The translations under genes and the position numbers were made by a program. Shown one piece after another: positions 9,789 through 20,703 of a DNA stretch of 64,000 bases; position 1 is the first letter of the stretch; each line of letters starts with the position of its first letter. The DNA lies in contig OZ020589.1 in assembly GCA_963971535.1 (NCBI GenBank), forward strand, positions 68,983,239 through 69,047,238, given 5' to 3'. The notes below the pieces were generated by a model, which did no database searches, was not told the DNA's origin, and saw only the letters and a program-made list of their open reading frames with translations. The stretch is from Notolepis coatsorum (Eukaryota > Chordata > Actinopteri > Aulopiformes > Paralepididae).

Positions 9789-11154
9789 TGTTGTGAAGGA
9801 TCAGATTAAACCGAATATATATATTTATTTATGGATATATATTTAATAGTATTTGTATATCGTTTGATATCCCTTGTATATTCCTTGTACATATATACGG
9901 AATATCCCTTTATTCTACTACAGCCCATAATAGTTAATTCTCTTATTGGACAAAAGGACCAGGCGCCAGGGACAAGCCCCTGGCGTTCAAGTTCAAAGGT
10001 ACCGACGAGACATGCCTTTACTAGCCTCAGCTCCGCGCAGGAATACGGCTACCGAAAGCAGAGCGGCACTACTTGTCCACTGTGCATATAAATATGGCGC
10101 AAGAAATGTAGAATTCCTCTTAGTCCTTTACCCTTCTACCCAACTAAGTAACAAGACGTGAAGCCTCACCCCACGATACCACGTGCGGTGTAGTACGGCC
10201 TGTTTGGCCTTAGAATAGCAGTGAGACCTCGTGCGAATTAATAGCTGAATTACCAGAGTTTGGCACCGTATTTCTATTAAGTAATAATAGTCTATTATGT
10301 ATGGTGCATCGTTCGGTTAGAGTTCTAAAGTGAGCAGCACCCCCATCGTTTCCTCGCGTTATCTAGAGTCTTAACCAGGCTGGGCAGACCACGCGTGGTG
10401 CTTTCATCCGAGGAGTTCTGGGCGAGGACGAGTGGACCTGCACATTGGATTACCTACCCCGACGACTGCTGAGCCCTATACGGCATGGAATATCTATTTG
10501 CTTTGGTGCTTTGATTTGTGGAGCGGATAATCGCCAACACCGGTGAGTGTTGGATTTACCCCGAGAGGAGCCAAGGTGAGACGGCGCTCAGACCAGACTG
10601 AGGTCGCCTCGCTTCTTCTTCGTTGTGGACCGACAGCGACAGCTACAGCTATCGTCTACAAGAGAGCCCAAGTGTATTCATCTGTGGATCAAGGTTCCAC
10701 GGGCACTGTTTTCTGTACCTGAATTCTCCCTGGAAATCGTTGACCAGACGGGATACAGCCGACGGCTCTCCTACCCCCCCTACTGGCTTACAACCGGCGG
10801 GACCCCTTCAGTATATTATCCAGCTATAATCATTAAGTGACCATCGCTATAATCCCCTAAGAGCCAGGTTGTATACTTGCTTCCTGTGTAACCAGAGATT
10901 GGACATTCAGTGTTGATTTGCATACGAGTACTCATTTGCCTTACAAGAGCATTCAATTCAAATCATAAATGTAATAAGTAATTATTATGTACCTTTTGCT
11001 ATATATTAAATATTTGACTATTACCTTTGTGTGGACCTGATTTCATATGTGGGAAAGTGTTCATCATACTTAGATATCGTGTACTGTATGGCCAGTAATT
11101 AAAGTACATAAAGCGGTAGTGGTTTAATGATACCATACTTACCCCTCAGTTACA
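9789..11154 (+). repeat. 5' LTR of the BEL/Pao element
   Basis: About 1.37 kb, beginning TGTTGTGAAGG and ending CAGTTACA. It is nearly identical to the 3' LTR. The small open frames inside it (near 9831-10161 and 10623-10840) recur in the other LTR and have no recognised domain. Confidence 0.85.
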
Positions 11155-14100
11155 ATTGGTCCTTCGAGCCGGAGGGTAATCAGTGTAATATTAATATAGT
11201 GGTATTAATATTGAAATGGCCTATGATGAACACTCCACGAAACGGTCCTCCTAAAGTAGAACGCCCGCAACGTAGACGACAGCCACCTCAGTACTTAGAG
11301 GATTACGCTGTCAGTAAACTACCTAGCCTTCTACAAACAGTAAACGCAGTAAAAGTAGAAAGTAAAATTATGTCCAACAACCCTATCAACCAGGATACCC
11401 CGACCACAGAGGCCCTAGTGGGTTCTAATGTAACTGACCAAGGAAATAAATAGGAAAGAAATAGGACTATCGCAGTACACCTACCCCATCGCCAAGCTGA
11501 TGGAGAAATATGTGCACCTGCGTCAACTTCCTATCCCGCTCATAGACGGCGCCACCCCGACCCTGCTGATAGGCTCCGACCATGCAGACCTCATAGTCCC
11601 GATAGACCGGGTCCATACAGGACCCAGATGTTGTCCTGCAGCAGTCGAGACCCGCCTAGGATGGACGTTACAAGGCCCCCTCGCCAAGTCTCTTAACCGA
11701 ACAGCAGCCACTGGCTGCCTCCACTCCAGAGCGACAGAAGGAGACACCACACTCCTGCAGCATGTCGAGAGGCTATGGACACTAGAGACAATGCCCTTTA
11801 AGAACGAAAAGAAAGACATTCGTTCTAAGGAAGATATCTACGCTATAGCCCTCCTCAAGCACGGGACAAAGAGAGTCAACGTCAGCGGAGTGATGAGATA
11901 CGCAACTCCACTCCTGAGGCGAGAGGGAATGCCCACCTTTCGTGCTACAAAAGAGGCGACGGAGTGGTATCTATTGAACACAGAGCGGCGCCTAGCCAAA
12001 GACCCCGCTCAAGAAGCTGTGTACCGCGCTGAGATTAACAAATTAATCACAGCGGGACACATAAAGAAAATTGACTGGCGACGTCGTGCGCTGCTCCGCG
12101 CCTCCCTGATCAAAGACGGCTTTGATCTCCGGCAGCGGGCCAGCAGCGACCCCCCAGTATTGCGCAGCCTCTCCCCAGAGGAGAAGCCAGCAAGCAGCGA
12201 GACCTGGATGGCGACCATCCCAGGAGAAGCCCAAGAAATGACACTAGGACTAGTCTGGCGCTTCAAAACAGACTCGCTCCATTATAGACACAAACCCCTG
12301 ATCAAGGAGCAGGGAAGGTCGACGGCAATACCGACCACCAGACGGAGTGTATACAGAACACTCGCCAGACAATATGACCCGTTGGGATGTATTCTACCTT
12401 ACACCACCAGGGCAAAGATGATTGTAAGAGCGCTATGGGACAAAGACCAGGGCTGGGACGATCCCATACCCGAACACCTTGCATCCACATGGAGAGAGTG
12501 GGAGACGGAACTCCGCTCACTCCCCGGTGTTAATATACGCCGCAGCTACTTCCCACCCACAGTGAGGCCAGAGACATGCAAGATCGACCTGCACGTATTC
12601 AGCGACGCCTCCGAAGTAGCCTACGGTTCGGTGGCTTACTTGCGTGCCCAAGAGGAGGGAGGAGAAATACATACTGCTTTCATCCTGGCTCGCTCAAGAA
12701 TAGCCCCACGCAAGCAACAATCGATCCCGCGCCTAGAGCTCTGCGCAGCCCTAGCAGGAGCGCAGCTCGCCACGTTAATCCAACGTGAACTCACCATTCC
12801 GGTGCAAAGAACAATCTTGTGGTCAGACTCCACGACCGTACTCACATGGATCCGGTCTGATTCGTGCAGATACAAGGTCTTCGTGGGAGTCAGAGTCACC
12901 GAGATTCAAGAGTTAACAGAAGTAACCAGCTGGCGGTATGTGGACACCAAACACAACCCAGCTGACGTCATCACCCGGGGAATGTCCCTGGATGACCTCA
13001 CCCGTCCCAACCTCTATAGTGACGGGCCAGAGTTCCTCAAGCTCCCCGAAGAAGAGTGGCCTACACCCACCCCACGGGAGGCGAGCAAAGAGGAGGCAGA
13101 GAACAAGAAACCTGTTCTGTGGGTTGACACACACACTCGTCCCCACAGACCCGGTTCTAGATGATTGCCTCACCCTAGAGAGTGCGCAGCTAAAGACATT
13201 TCTGTGGCACCACCCAGAGGTTCAGCCCACAACTGACATTTCAGCAGCTGACTACGAAGAAGCAGAACTCCTTCTACTACAACGAGCCCAGAGAGACTTG
13301 TTCCCCGATGAGCTAGCCTGTCTACAGGGAGCAAAGCCCGTCCCATCAGACAGCAGACTGCTTCACCTGGCCCCCGAGAGCGACGCCCATAATCTCATCA
13401 GAGTGGGTGGTCGTCTGCGGAGAGCCCCAGACCTACCGGATGACGTTAAGTACCCGATAGTCTTGAACAGCCGACACAAGGTTACAGAGCTGATCATAAA
13501 GAAATACGACGAGGATGTGCACCACGCAGGGGCAGAGAGAGTCTTCGCGGAGATCAGACGTCGTTATTGGATACTGCAAGGGAGAGAAGCAGTGCGGCGC
13601 TTCCAGCGAACCTGTCTAGACTGCCGTAAGTGGCGCGCGCAGCCCAGTATACCCCGGATGGCTGACCTACCTCCCTGTCGCCTCCGACTCGGCGACAAGC
13701 CCTTCCACTCCACCGGTATGGACTGTTTTGGCCCGCTGTATATAAAGAGAGGAAGAGGAACCGAGAAGCGGTGGGGTATTGTATTCAAATGCATGACCAC
13801 CAGAGCGATACATATCGAACTCCTTCCAACCATGAGCACAGACTCATTCCTTATGGCCTTCCGAAGATTCACATCACGGAAAGGAAAACCGTCTACATTG
13901 TTGTCCGATCACGGGACAAACTTCAAAGGCGGAGAAAGAGAGCTGAGAGAGAGCTTCCAAGCTATGGGCCCAGAACTTAAGACCCACCTCGCTCCATCCC
14001 AGATTGACTTCCAGTTTAATCCCCCGAACGCACCTCACTTCGGTGGAACCTGGGAACGAGAAGTACGTTCCATAAAGACAGCCCTGTACGCCGTGCTTGG

Positions 14101-14722
14101 GGCCCAGACTGTGGCGGAAGAAGTCCTAATGACAGTCCTCACGGAGATCGAGGGAGTATTGAACTCAAAGCCCCTCGGTTACGTCTCAAGTGATGTAGCA
14201 GATGTCGACCCAGTCACCCCCAACACCCTCTTGATGGTGCGGCTGGACCCCGCGCTACCACAGACAATGTACAGGCCTGAAGAAGCGAACGGCCAAAGAA
14301 TGTGGAGGTACAGTCAAGTACTGGCTGATAAGTTTTGGAACAGCTTCCTACTCCACTACCTACCGTCTCTACAGACCCGCCAGAAGTGGGTAAAAGAGAG
14401 AGACAATTTGACAGAAGGAACAGTCGTCATGATCATCGACCAGTCACTACCCAGAGCTATGTGGCCGGCTGGCCGCGTAAGCAAAGTGATCACCGGTGCC
14501 GATGGAAAGGTCCGAGCAGCTGAAGTGCTCGTCCAAGGACGGACTTACACCCGACCCGTGGCGAGGCTAATAGAACTGCCAAGGCTCCCTGATACTATTG
14601 ATGACGACCATGACCCTATGACTTTGTGAGTTGACTGACCCTTACAGCGGACATTGAGTAGTGGACAGTGCGGTTAATCTGTCTCTGCTCAGCTAATTAG
14701 GTGGGACTAATTAGGGGGCGGC
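11155..14722 (+). pseudogene. BEL/Pao internal coding remnant (pol)
   Basis: Recognisable parts in order: an aspartyl-protease/DUF1758-like segment (LGWTLQGPLAKS), a connection and RNase H region (HVFSDASEVAYGSVAY, SDSTTVLTW), a zinc-binding HHCC segment (H..H then CLDCRKW) and a BEL-type integrase core (GMDCFGPLYIKRGR, TTRAIHIEL, SDHGTNFKGG). The C-terminal part has the WxRxRV-type BEL tail region. This region encoded the polyprotein that copies and integrates the element. It is not complete. I do not list or join its frames. Confidence 0.8.
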
Positions 14723-16109
14723 TGTGAAGGATCAGATTAAACCGAATATATATATTTATTTATGGATATATATTTAATAGTATTTGTATATCGTTTGATA
14801 TCCCTTGTATATTCCTTGTACATATATACGGAATATCCCTTTATTCTACTACAGCCCATAATAGTTCATTCTCTTATTGGACAAAAGGACCAGGCGCCAG
14901 GGACAAGCCCCTGGCGTTCAAGTTCAAAGGTACCGACGAGACATGCCTTTACTAGCCTCAGCTCCGCGCAGGAATACGGCTACCGAAAGCAGAGCGGCAC
15001 TACTTGTCCACTGTGCATATAAATATGGCGCAAGAAATGTAGAATTCCTCTTAGTCCTTTACCCTTCTACCCAACTAAGTAACAAGACGTGAAGCCTCAC
15101 CCCACGATACCACGTGCGGTGTAGTACGGCCTGTTTGGCCTTAGAATAGCAGTGAGACCTCGTGCGAATTAATAGCTGAATTGCCAGAGTTTGGCACCGT
15201 ATTTCTATTAAGTAATAATAGTCTATTATGTATGGTGCATCGTTCGGTTAGAGTTCTAAAGTGAGCAGCACCCCCATCGTTTCCTCGCGTTATCTAGAGT
15301 CTTAACCAGGCTGGGCAGACCACGCGTGGTGCTTTCATCCGAGGAGTTCTGGGCGAGGACGAGTGGACCTGCACATTGGATTACCTACCCCGATGACTGC
15401 TGAGCCCTATACGGCATGGAATATCTATTTGCTTTGGTGCTTTGATTTGTGGAGCGGATAATCGCCAACACCGGTGAGTGTTGGATTTACCCCGAGAGGA
15501 GCCAAGGTGAGACGGCGCTCAGACCAGACTGAGGTCGCCTCGCTTCTTCTTCGTTGTGGACCGACAGCGACAGCTACAGCTATCGTCTACAAGAGAGCCC
15601 AAGTGTATTCATCTGTGGATCAAGGTTCCACAGGCACTGTTTTCTGTACCTGAATTCTCCCTGGAAATCGTTGACCAGACGGGATACAGCCGACGGCTCT
15701 CCTACCCCCCCTACTGGCTTACAACCGGCGGGACCCCTTCAGTATATTATCCAGCTATAATCATTAAGTGACCATCGCTATAATCCCCTAAGAGCCAGGT
15801 TGTATACTTGCTTCCTGTGTAACCAGAGATTGGACATTCAGTGTTGATTTGCATACGAGTACTCATTTGCCTTACAAGAGCATTCAATTCAAATCATAAA
15901 TGTAATAAGTAATTATTATATGTACCTTTTGCTATATATTAAATATTTGACTATTACCTTTGTGTGGACCTGATTTCATATGTGGGAAAGTGTTCATCAT
16001 ACTTAGATATCGTGTACTGTATGGCCAGTAATTAAAGTACATAAAGCGGTAGTGGTTTAATGATACCATACTTATCAATACAGTCAGGGAATTGTACCCC
16101 TCAGTTACA
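14723..16109 (+). repeat. 3' LTR of the BEL/Pao element
   Basis: Begins TGTGAAGGATCAG directly after a purine-rich tract and ends CAGTTACA before the GTACA duplication. A few substitutions and small length differences separate it from the 5' LTR. This implies a young insertion relative to the other elements here. Confidence 0.85.
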
Positions 16110-16345
16110 GTACATATTAATACTATATCTATATCTGTACATATCTCTTACCTACTCTTACTAGTTACACTGCTGGCCAGTATGACTTACTACCATAGTG
16201 TCTTTATACCTGTATCACTGTACATATTAATACTATATCTAAATCTGTACATATCTCTTACCTACTCTTAGTTACACTGCTGGCCAGTATGACTTATACC
16301 ATAGTGTCTTTATACCTGTATCACTGTACATATTAATACTACAAC
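16110..16345. repeat. 110-bp satellite array, right part
   Basis: Two further units of the array seen at 9245-9788, picking up in the same phase after the BEL/Pao element. This shows the element inserted into a pre-existing array. Confidence 0.8.
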
Positions 16346-16687
16346 TCTGTACATACATGTAGTACTCATAGTACTAATTTATATATGTTATACCCAGTTT
16401 AACCACCTGTACAGTGTATATTACTATTTCACGTTACTGCTACATAGTCACTCTGGTTGGATGCCAAACCTCTTTTAGTTGTACTGTACTTGTGCTGCAT
16501 GATGACAATACATTACAATCTGCACTGAATTAGTCACAGAATGTTTTGGGACTAGAAGGTTTACAGGGTTAACCGGCTGTCGTGTGGCAGTGAAAGGGTT
16601 AACCTTCTGTGTATTGTTGAAGGTTTAGTCCACATTGTTTATTGAACAAAAATACAACATGAAGGTTGGCCTTTAAGCCAGAAACAA
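16346..16687. other. Unassigned spacer
   Basis: No coding region. Near 16565-16605 lies GTGTGGCAGTGAAAGGGTTAA, a sequence that also occurs at about 55127-55147. It looks like a piggyBac-type end (CCCTTTCACTGCC next to TTAA). A partner end was not found. Confidence 0.35.
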
Positions 16688-17060
16688 TAGTACTGTTACA
16701 TTTGTGACATACGATATGCAAATATACAGTAAGGAACCTGACGCAAACTTTGCCATCACAACCATTGAACTATTATAATAGTTAGGATCTATGGGTAACA
16801 GTACTGTATATTTGCATATCGTATATGTCACAAATGTAACAGTACTATATACCTGTATGTCATCTATGTCATAAATGTCATGATGTCATGTATGTTGTGT
16901 GTGTCATAAATGTCACTATGAATTGAAAATAGGGGACCCTGATGTAAACAAGACAAACGTCTTTCTCTGGTCTGCATCCCCTTAACAATTGTGTGTATTG
17001 AGCCGTACTGTATTGTACCCATTCTGCAATCTGTTAAATAAAGTTTTCATTCATTCATTC
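16688..17060 (+). mobile_element. LINE A copy with inverted 5' segment
   Basis: 16796-17060 is LINE A 3' UTR on the plus strand, ending in a short ATTC tail. 16688-16795 is LINE A sequence in the opposite orientation, so GTAACATTTGTGACATACGA and its complement form a hairpin of about 40-46 bp arms. An inverted 5' end on a truncated LINE is the known outcome of twin priming during reverse transcription. Confidence 0.6.
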
Positions 17061-17061
17061 A

Positions 17062-17338
17062 GTGAGATGCTGGAGAAGCAGTAGCAACAACAACAGCGGC
17101 TCCCCAAGAGGACACACAACTGCCTCTCCTGTGGTCAGCCAAAGTCCCGGTTCCTCAGAGATGGCTCCACCATCCACTCTTTTTTTTTATCAGACTGGAG
17201 CGGTGAGATACTGTACTTCTACTGCTCCACTAAGGTCTTCCAGACCTATGCAGCAGAAGGACTCACCAATCCCAGGATGCCATTCCAGGACTTTGTTGAG
17301 ACAGAGTTTTTTCAGAGGGAGTTGGAGGCCTGGAGGGA
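17062..17338 (+). pseudogene. Coding remnant with a CxxC motif, family unknown
   Basis: One plus-strand frame, broken early by a TAG in a Gln-rich stretch, reads RTHNCLSCGQPKSRFLRDGS, then YFYCSTKVFQTYAAEGLTN, then PRMPFQDFVETEFFQREL. The CxxCGxPKSR motif and the ordered hydrophobic pattern look like a real protein segment, probably the end of a transposable-element or zinc-ribbon protein. I do not recognise the family. The reading frame ends after about 90 residues in AT-rich sequence. Codon use is more GC-rich than its surroundings. Confidence 0.4.
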
Positions 17339-17439
17339 TGTCTTTATTCTCCTTTATTTTATATATCAGAGGATTTTATAGTATGTCTGCACTTTATGTG
17401 CTCATTTCATCATTCATGTATTTTACATTCTACTAAAAC

Positions 17440-17805
17440 TGAATCAAACCATAAACAAGGTGGCCCTAAAGGATGTTAGATCCTAATGTGAAAAACTGTG
17501 ATTTTATATGTCTGCTCATTTGACTTATTTCTACTTTTATCTTTACGCCCCACTATCTGCTGGGTGCATACTATAACCTTATCATGTTTTGTAACAGATT
17601 ACAGAAGCATATTGGAACGTGAGGTTCTGATATGAATTGATTAATATATCTGCATTATTTTATCCCACTTTATGCTTTGCTCTTGCTGCTTGTTTTACAC
17701 TGATTTTATGTTTTATTTCTTACTGATGTAAAGCACTTTGAACTGCAATCCCCTGTATGAAAAGTGCTATACAAATAAAGTTATTATTATTATTATTATT
17801 ACTGA
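17440..17805 (+). mobile_element. Retroposon 3' end with (ATT)n tail
   Basis: AAAGCACTTTGAACTGCAAT, then TGTATGAAAAGTGCTATACA, then AATAAAG and (ATT)n at about 17783-17803. This is the usual layout of a fish LINE/SINE 3' end. It may be the tail of whatever carried the coding remnant at 17062-17338. The upstream part of this interval is AT-rich and unremarkable. Confidence 0.5.
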
Positions 17806-18245
17806 GACACAGTTCTTTCAGATAGATAGTTTTTAAACCAGCTCAAAGCCGTTTTACCAAGACCTATATGCAGCCAAGCCTCTGCAGTAATGCGTGATCC
17901 ACAGAGTCAAACGCTTTAGACAGATCAACAAACAATGCTGCACAGTGTTTTTTCTTGTCTAGTGCTTCAATTATGTCATTTGAGACTAGCATAGTCGCTG
18001 AAGTACTATGGATCTGAAGCCTGACTGAGACTTGTTAAGAATATTATGGTCAGCTAGAAACTCTTTCAGTTTGTTTACAAGAGATTCAAAGACTTTGGCC
18101 ATTACAGACAATCTGGAAATAGGGCGATAATTATTTAGGTCAGAGGGGTCTCCGCCCTTTAACAAGGGGAGAACCATGGCCGACTTCCATGAGCTAGGTA
18201 ATTCACCAGATATGATATGAACATTTCCTGATGACGCTGCCATTT
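17806..18245 (-). pseudogene. LINE reverse transcriptase fragment (minus strand)
   Basis: The minus strand encodes an RT palm segment: SWKSAMVLPLLKGGDPSDLN, NYRPISRLSVMAKVFESLV, KSQSGFR, followed (with a small break) by a region equivalent to VDLSKAFDSVDH and LGKTALSWFKNYLS-type sequence. It is typical of CR1/Rex-type LINEs. No ends are visible, so it is an internal fragment. Confidence 0.65.
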
Positions 18246-18425
18246 TAGCTCTAATTAAGAATGACAGTGACCTAGCTGACTATTATTTGGAAATCCAGTG
18301 GTTTGTAAACTGGTGCGACAATAACTCTGGTTTTAAATGTTAAGAAGACTGAGGAGATGGTGTTTGACCCCAGAGGTGTTGGGGACCACAGGCCTGTGGT
18401 CATCCACACACAGTCCTGTGCATAA
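18246..18425 (+). pseudogene. LINE reverse transcriptase fragment (plus strand)
   Basis: The plus strand encodes an RT C-terminal palm piece with DLADYYLEIQWFVNWC and, after a small break, TEEMVFDPRGVGDH. This pattern follows the YADD block in Rex-type LINEs. It abuts the oppositely oriented fragment at 17806-18245, so the two were brought together by rearrangement or nested insertion. Confidence 0.5.
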
Positions 18426-18516
18426 ATTAAGAAACATGATTTAAGTTGACAAAAACCTCTGCCGCTACAATCTAATGATAATCTAAATATGTGCAACAAG
18501 GAGAGACGGGGACAGA

Positions 18517-18815
18517 ATTAATGAATGAAAACTTTATTTAACAGATTGCAGAATGGGTATAATACAGTACGGCTCAATACACAAAATGTTTAAGGGGATG
18601 CAGAGCAGAGAAAGACATTTGTCTTGTTTACATCAGGGTCTGCCATTTTCAATTCATAGTGACATTTATGACATACATGACATTTATGACAGGGACATAC
18701 ATGACATACAGGTATATAGTACTGTTACATTTGTGACATACGATATGCAAATATATAGTAAGGAACCTGACGCAAACTTTGCCATCACAACCATTGAACT
18801 ATTATAATAGCTTTA
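18517..18815 (-). mobile_element. LINE A copy, 3' UTR, minus strand
   Basis: Starts with the (AATG)n complement of the tail, then the conserved 3' UTR. At its 5' side it carries the variant block also seen inverted at 16735-16795 (GTTCAATGGTTGTGATGGCA on the minus strand), which defines a subfamily of LINE A. Confidence 0.7.
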
Positions 18816-18914
18816 CTATTATAATCTAAATCTGTGCAATATTCATGTTTATTTAGTGATATTCATGTTTATTGATTCAACATAGCTGTTTATCTTTGAT
18901 AATGTATGACAGGC

Positions 18915-19078
18915 TTTTGCCCCGACCGGGATTCGAACACGGCTGCACGAGAGCAGTTCAGCTCCTTGGACAGCGTGACAAATGCACCCATTTCATTGGC
19001 TGTCAGTCTGTTACACCTATACACGGCTGGCCTCCGCTTGACAGGAATGAGCACTAACCATTACACCACTGTGCCAGA
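18915..19078 (-). tRNA. tRNA-like sequence split by a short insertion
   Basis: On the minus strand: GGCACAGTGGTGTAATGGTT (A-box side) and CGTGTTCGAATCCCGG (B-box and T-arm). About 76 nt lie between two copies of CAGCCGTG (forward CACGGCTG at 18938-18945 and 19022-19029). If one copy and the 76 nt are set aside, a tRNA-length sequence remains, with a well-formed T-arm and a CTGTCAAG anticodon region. The 5' flank (TCTTGTCCATT then ATGGATATATAATGG) matches that of 8190-8248. The alternative is a SINE head with an expanded variable region. Confidence 0.4.
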
Positions 19079-19189
19079 CAAAATATATCCATTATATATC
19101 CATCAATGGACAAGAGACCCGTGTTTCTAATATTTTTTTTTTTATTATTTATAAAATGAAATAAGAGTTCTAAATGGCTAATTTCATGG

Positions 19190-19262
19190 TACCAAAGCAC
19201 CTCAAAGGTGCTAAAAACAAGATTACAAACATCACAAAACAAACTGGTCAGACTACTGTTAC
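19190..19262 (+). mobile_element. LINE A reverse transcriptase fragment
   Basis: The plus strand encodes LQTSQNKLVRLLL, the same segment as in the remnant at 750-986. It continues directly into the CpG-rich module at about 19255. Confidence 0.55.
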
Positions 19263-19560
19263 TGTTAGAGACTGTGCTAGACAGCATAAGCGCGGCGCGA
19301 TGTGAAAGGGGAAGTGAACTCCAGCGTCTCGCCACAGCAGGGCGCAGCGGCAAGCCTGCTGAGTCTGCCACTGCCGCGGGGGCGTGCCACAGCATGTCAC
19401 GTGGCCGTCGCGGCCAATCAGGCGAACCCGGAAACCGAAATCCGACTAAATCCGTTGCGGAAGTGATACACGCAACCAGGAAACGTGCTTTCATTGAGTG
19501 AAGTGGATATCAAACAGGGCTTTTCAGGTGATGCGTGAAATCACTGTGCCCAGGCAGCAG
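19255..19560 (-). promoter_or_regulatory. CpG-rich promoter-like module, copy 2
   Basis: Reverse complement of the module at 6005-6300, highly similar over about 290 bp, with the same ETS-type (CACTTCCGC), inverted CCAAT and CACGTG sites. This copy has about 40 extra bases on the side near 19470-19510. Its LINE A junction is at the same nucleotide as in copy 1. The neighbouring tRNA-like sequence (18915-19078) also parallels copy 1. Confidence 0.5.
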
Positions 19561-19768
19561 TGGTTCGGGGAAAAAAAATTAGAGTATATATCTGCTTAGA
19601 AAACAAAAATGTCAGTGGACTTCCGGTTTAGCATGGCGACGGGATAGACGTGTTTAGAGTGGCTCCCGCACAACTTGCAAACTATCTATTTATTTGACAA
19701 GCGACATGCTACAATGCACCATCTAAACTTTAAGACTAAAAGACGAATACTGCACTACGTTTCACAAC

Positions 19769-20647
19769 ATGACGGGAAGAACAAAGAGAATTGATAAAAG
19801 AGAAATATCGAAGGCAACTGCTGCTAGCCTCGAAGCTATTGAACTTGCTAGTAGAGCTAAAGACATGCCTGATTCCCCAGCCAAAGCGACGCCAGCCTTG
19901 CCCAACGACTTGGAGAACCTCCGTACTGCCATACTTACCGACACGACGGCAGTGGTCACCTCGCTGCTAAACGCAGCTCTCACACCGGTGAATAGGACCC
20001 TGGAGGCAATAAAATCCACGCTGGATATACACGGACAACGGATCACCTCTGTCGAATCGGGCTTGTCTGACTACAGCGACAGAGTCGTCGAGATGGAAGG
20101 CGCATATGCTCAACTCAAAACGGAGAACACTCGGCTGGCCGACAAGTTGGATGATCTTGAAAACCGCTCGCGCAGAGCCAACTTGAGAGTGATCGGCATC
20201 CCTGAAAAAATGGAAGGCTCGGATCCAATCCAATTCATGACCGAATTGTTCTCAGATATTTGTGGGGCTAATTTTTTCCCCACGCCGCTCATACTGTCTC
20301 GCGCCCACAGGCTGGGGAAAGAGAATAAAGCCGGAGGAAACAACCCCAGACCGAGAGCGTTCATTGTACTTTTCCACAACTACCAGGACAAGGAGCGTGT
20401 TTTTGGGAAGAGAAGAGAGGATCTGCGATACCGTGGCCACAAGATCTCACTCTACCCTGACTTCAGCGTCGAACTGTCCCGCAAGCGCGCGGCTTACAAC
20501 GACGTGAAAGCCCGACTGTACAAGAAAGACATTCGCTTTGGAATGCTGTACCCAGCTCGCCTCCGCGTGGACTTCGAAGACCAAACGTTGTACTTTGACT
20601 CTCCCGCAGCTGCTCAGACATTCTACAACGCTCATTGGCATGACTGA
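19769..20647 (+). CDS. L1 ORF1 protein (Transposase_22 type)
   Basis: An intact 292-residue ORF1p, the RNA-binding chaperone that coats LINE RNA in the ribonucleoprotein. Residues about 40-135 form a likely coiled coil (ENLRTAILTDT through LADKLDDLENRSRRANLRV). The RRM-like domain has the family signature RRANLRVIGIPE and SRAHRLGKENKAGG. The C-terminal domain has RGHKISLYPDFSVELSRKRA and YPARLRVDFEDQTLYFDS. The ATG at 19769 gives the usual length. Codon use is balanced, and no break is seen. It is followed by an unusually long spacer before ORF2. Confidence 0.9.
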   Translation: MTGRTKRIDKREISKATAASLEAIELASRAKDMPDSPAKATPALPNDLENLRTAILTDTTAVVTSLLNAALTPVNRTLEAIKSTLDIHGQRITSVESGLSDYSDRVVEMEGAYAQLKTENTRLADKLDDLENRSRRANLRVIGIPEKMEGSDPIQFMTELFSDICGANFFPTPLILSRAHRLGKENKAGGNNPRPRAFIVLFHNYQDKERVFGKRREDLRYRGHKISLYPDFSVELSRKRAAYNDVKARLYKKDIRFGMLYPARLRVDFEDQTLYFDSPAAAQTFYNAHWHD

Positions 20648-20703
20648 GGTAACTACACAACGATCGGGGTTTGTTTACACACCAGATTTAACGTAGGCTG
20701 GCT

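Larger units (their letters stand above)
9789..16109 (+). mobile_element. BEL/Pao LTR retrotransposon, young but incomplete
   Basis: Element with two long LTRs (9789-11154 and 14723-16109), flanked by a 5-bp GTACA duplication (9784-9788 and 16110-16114). A TGGTCCTTCGAGCCGG stretch follows the 5' LTR, where a primer-binding site is expected, and a purine-rich GGGGGC tract precedes the 3' LTR. The interior carries BEL/Pao pol remnants. The LTRs are almost identical, so insertion was recent. The coding interior is shorter than usual for the family and has a few breaks. I treat it as a fossil. Confidence 0.85.
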
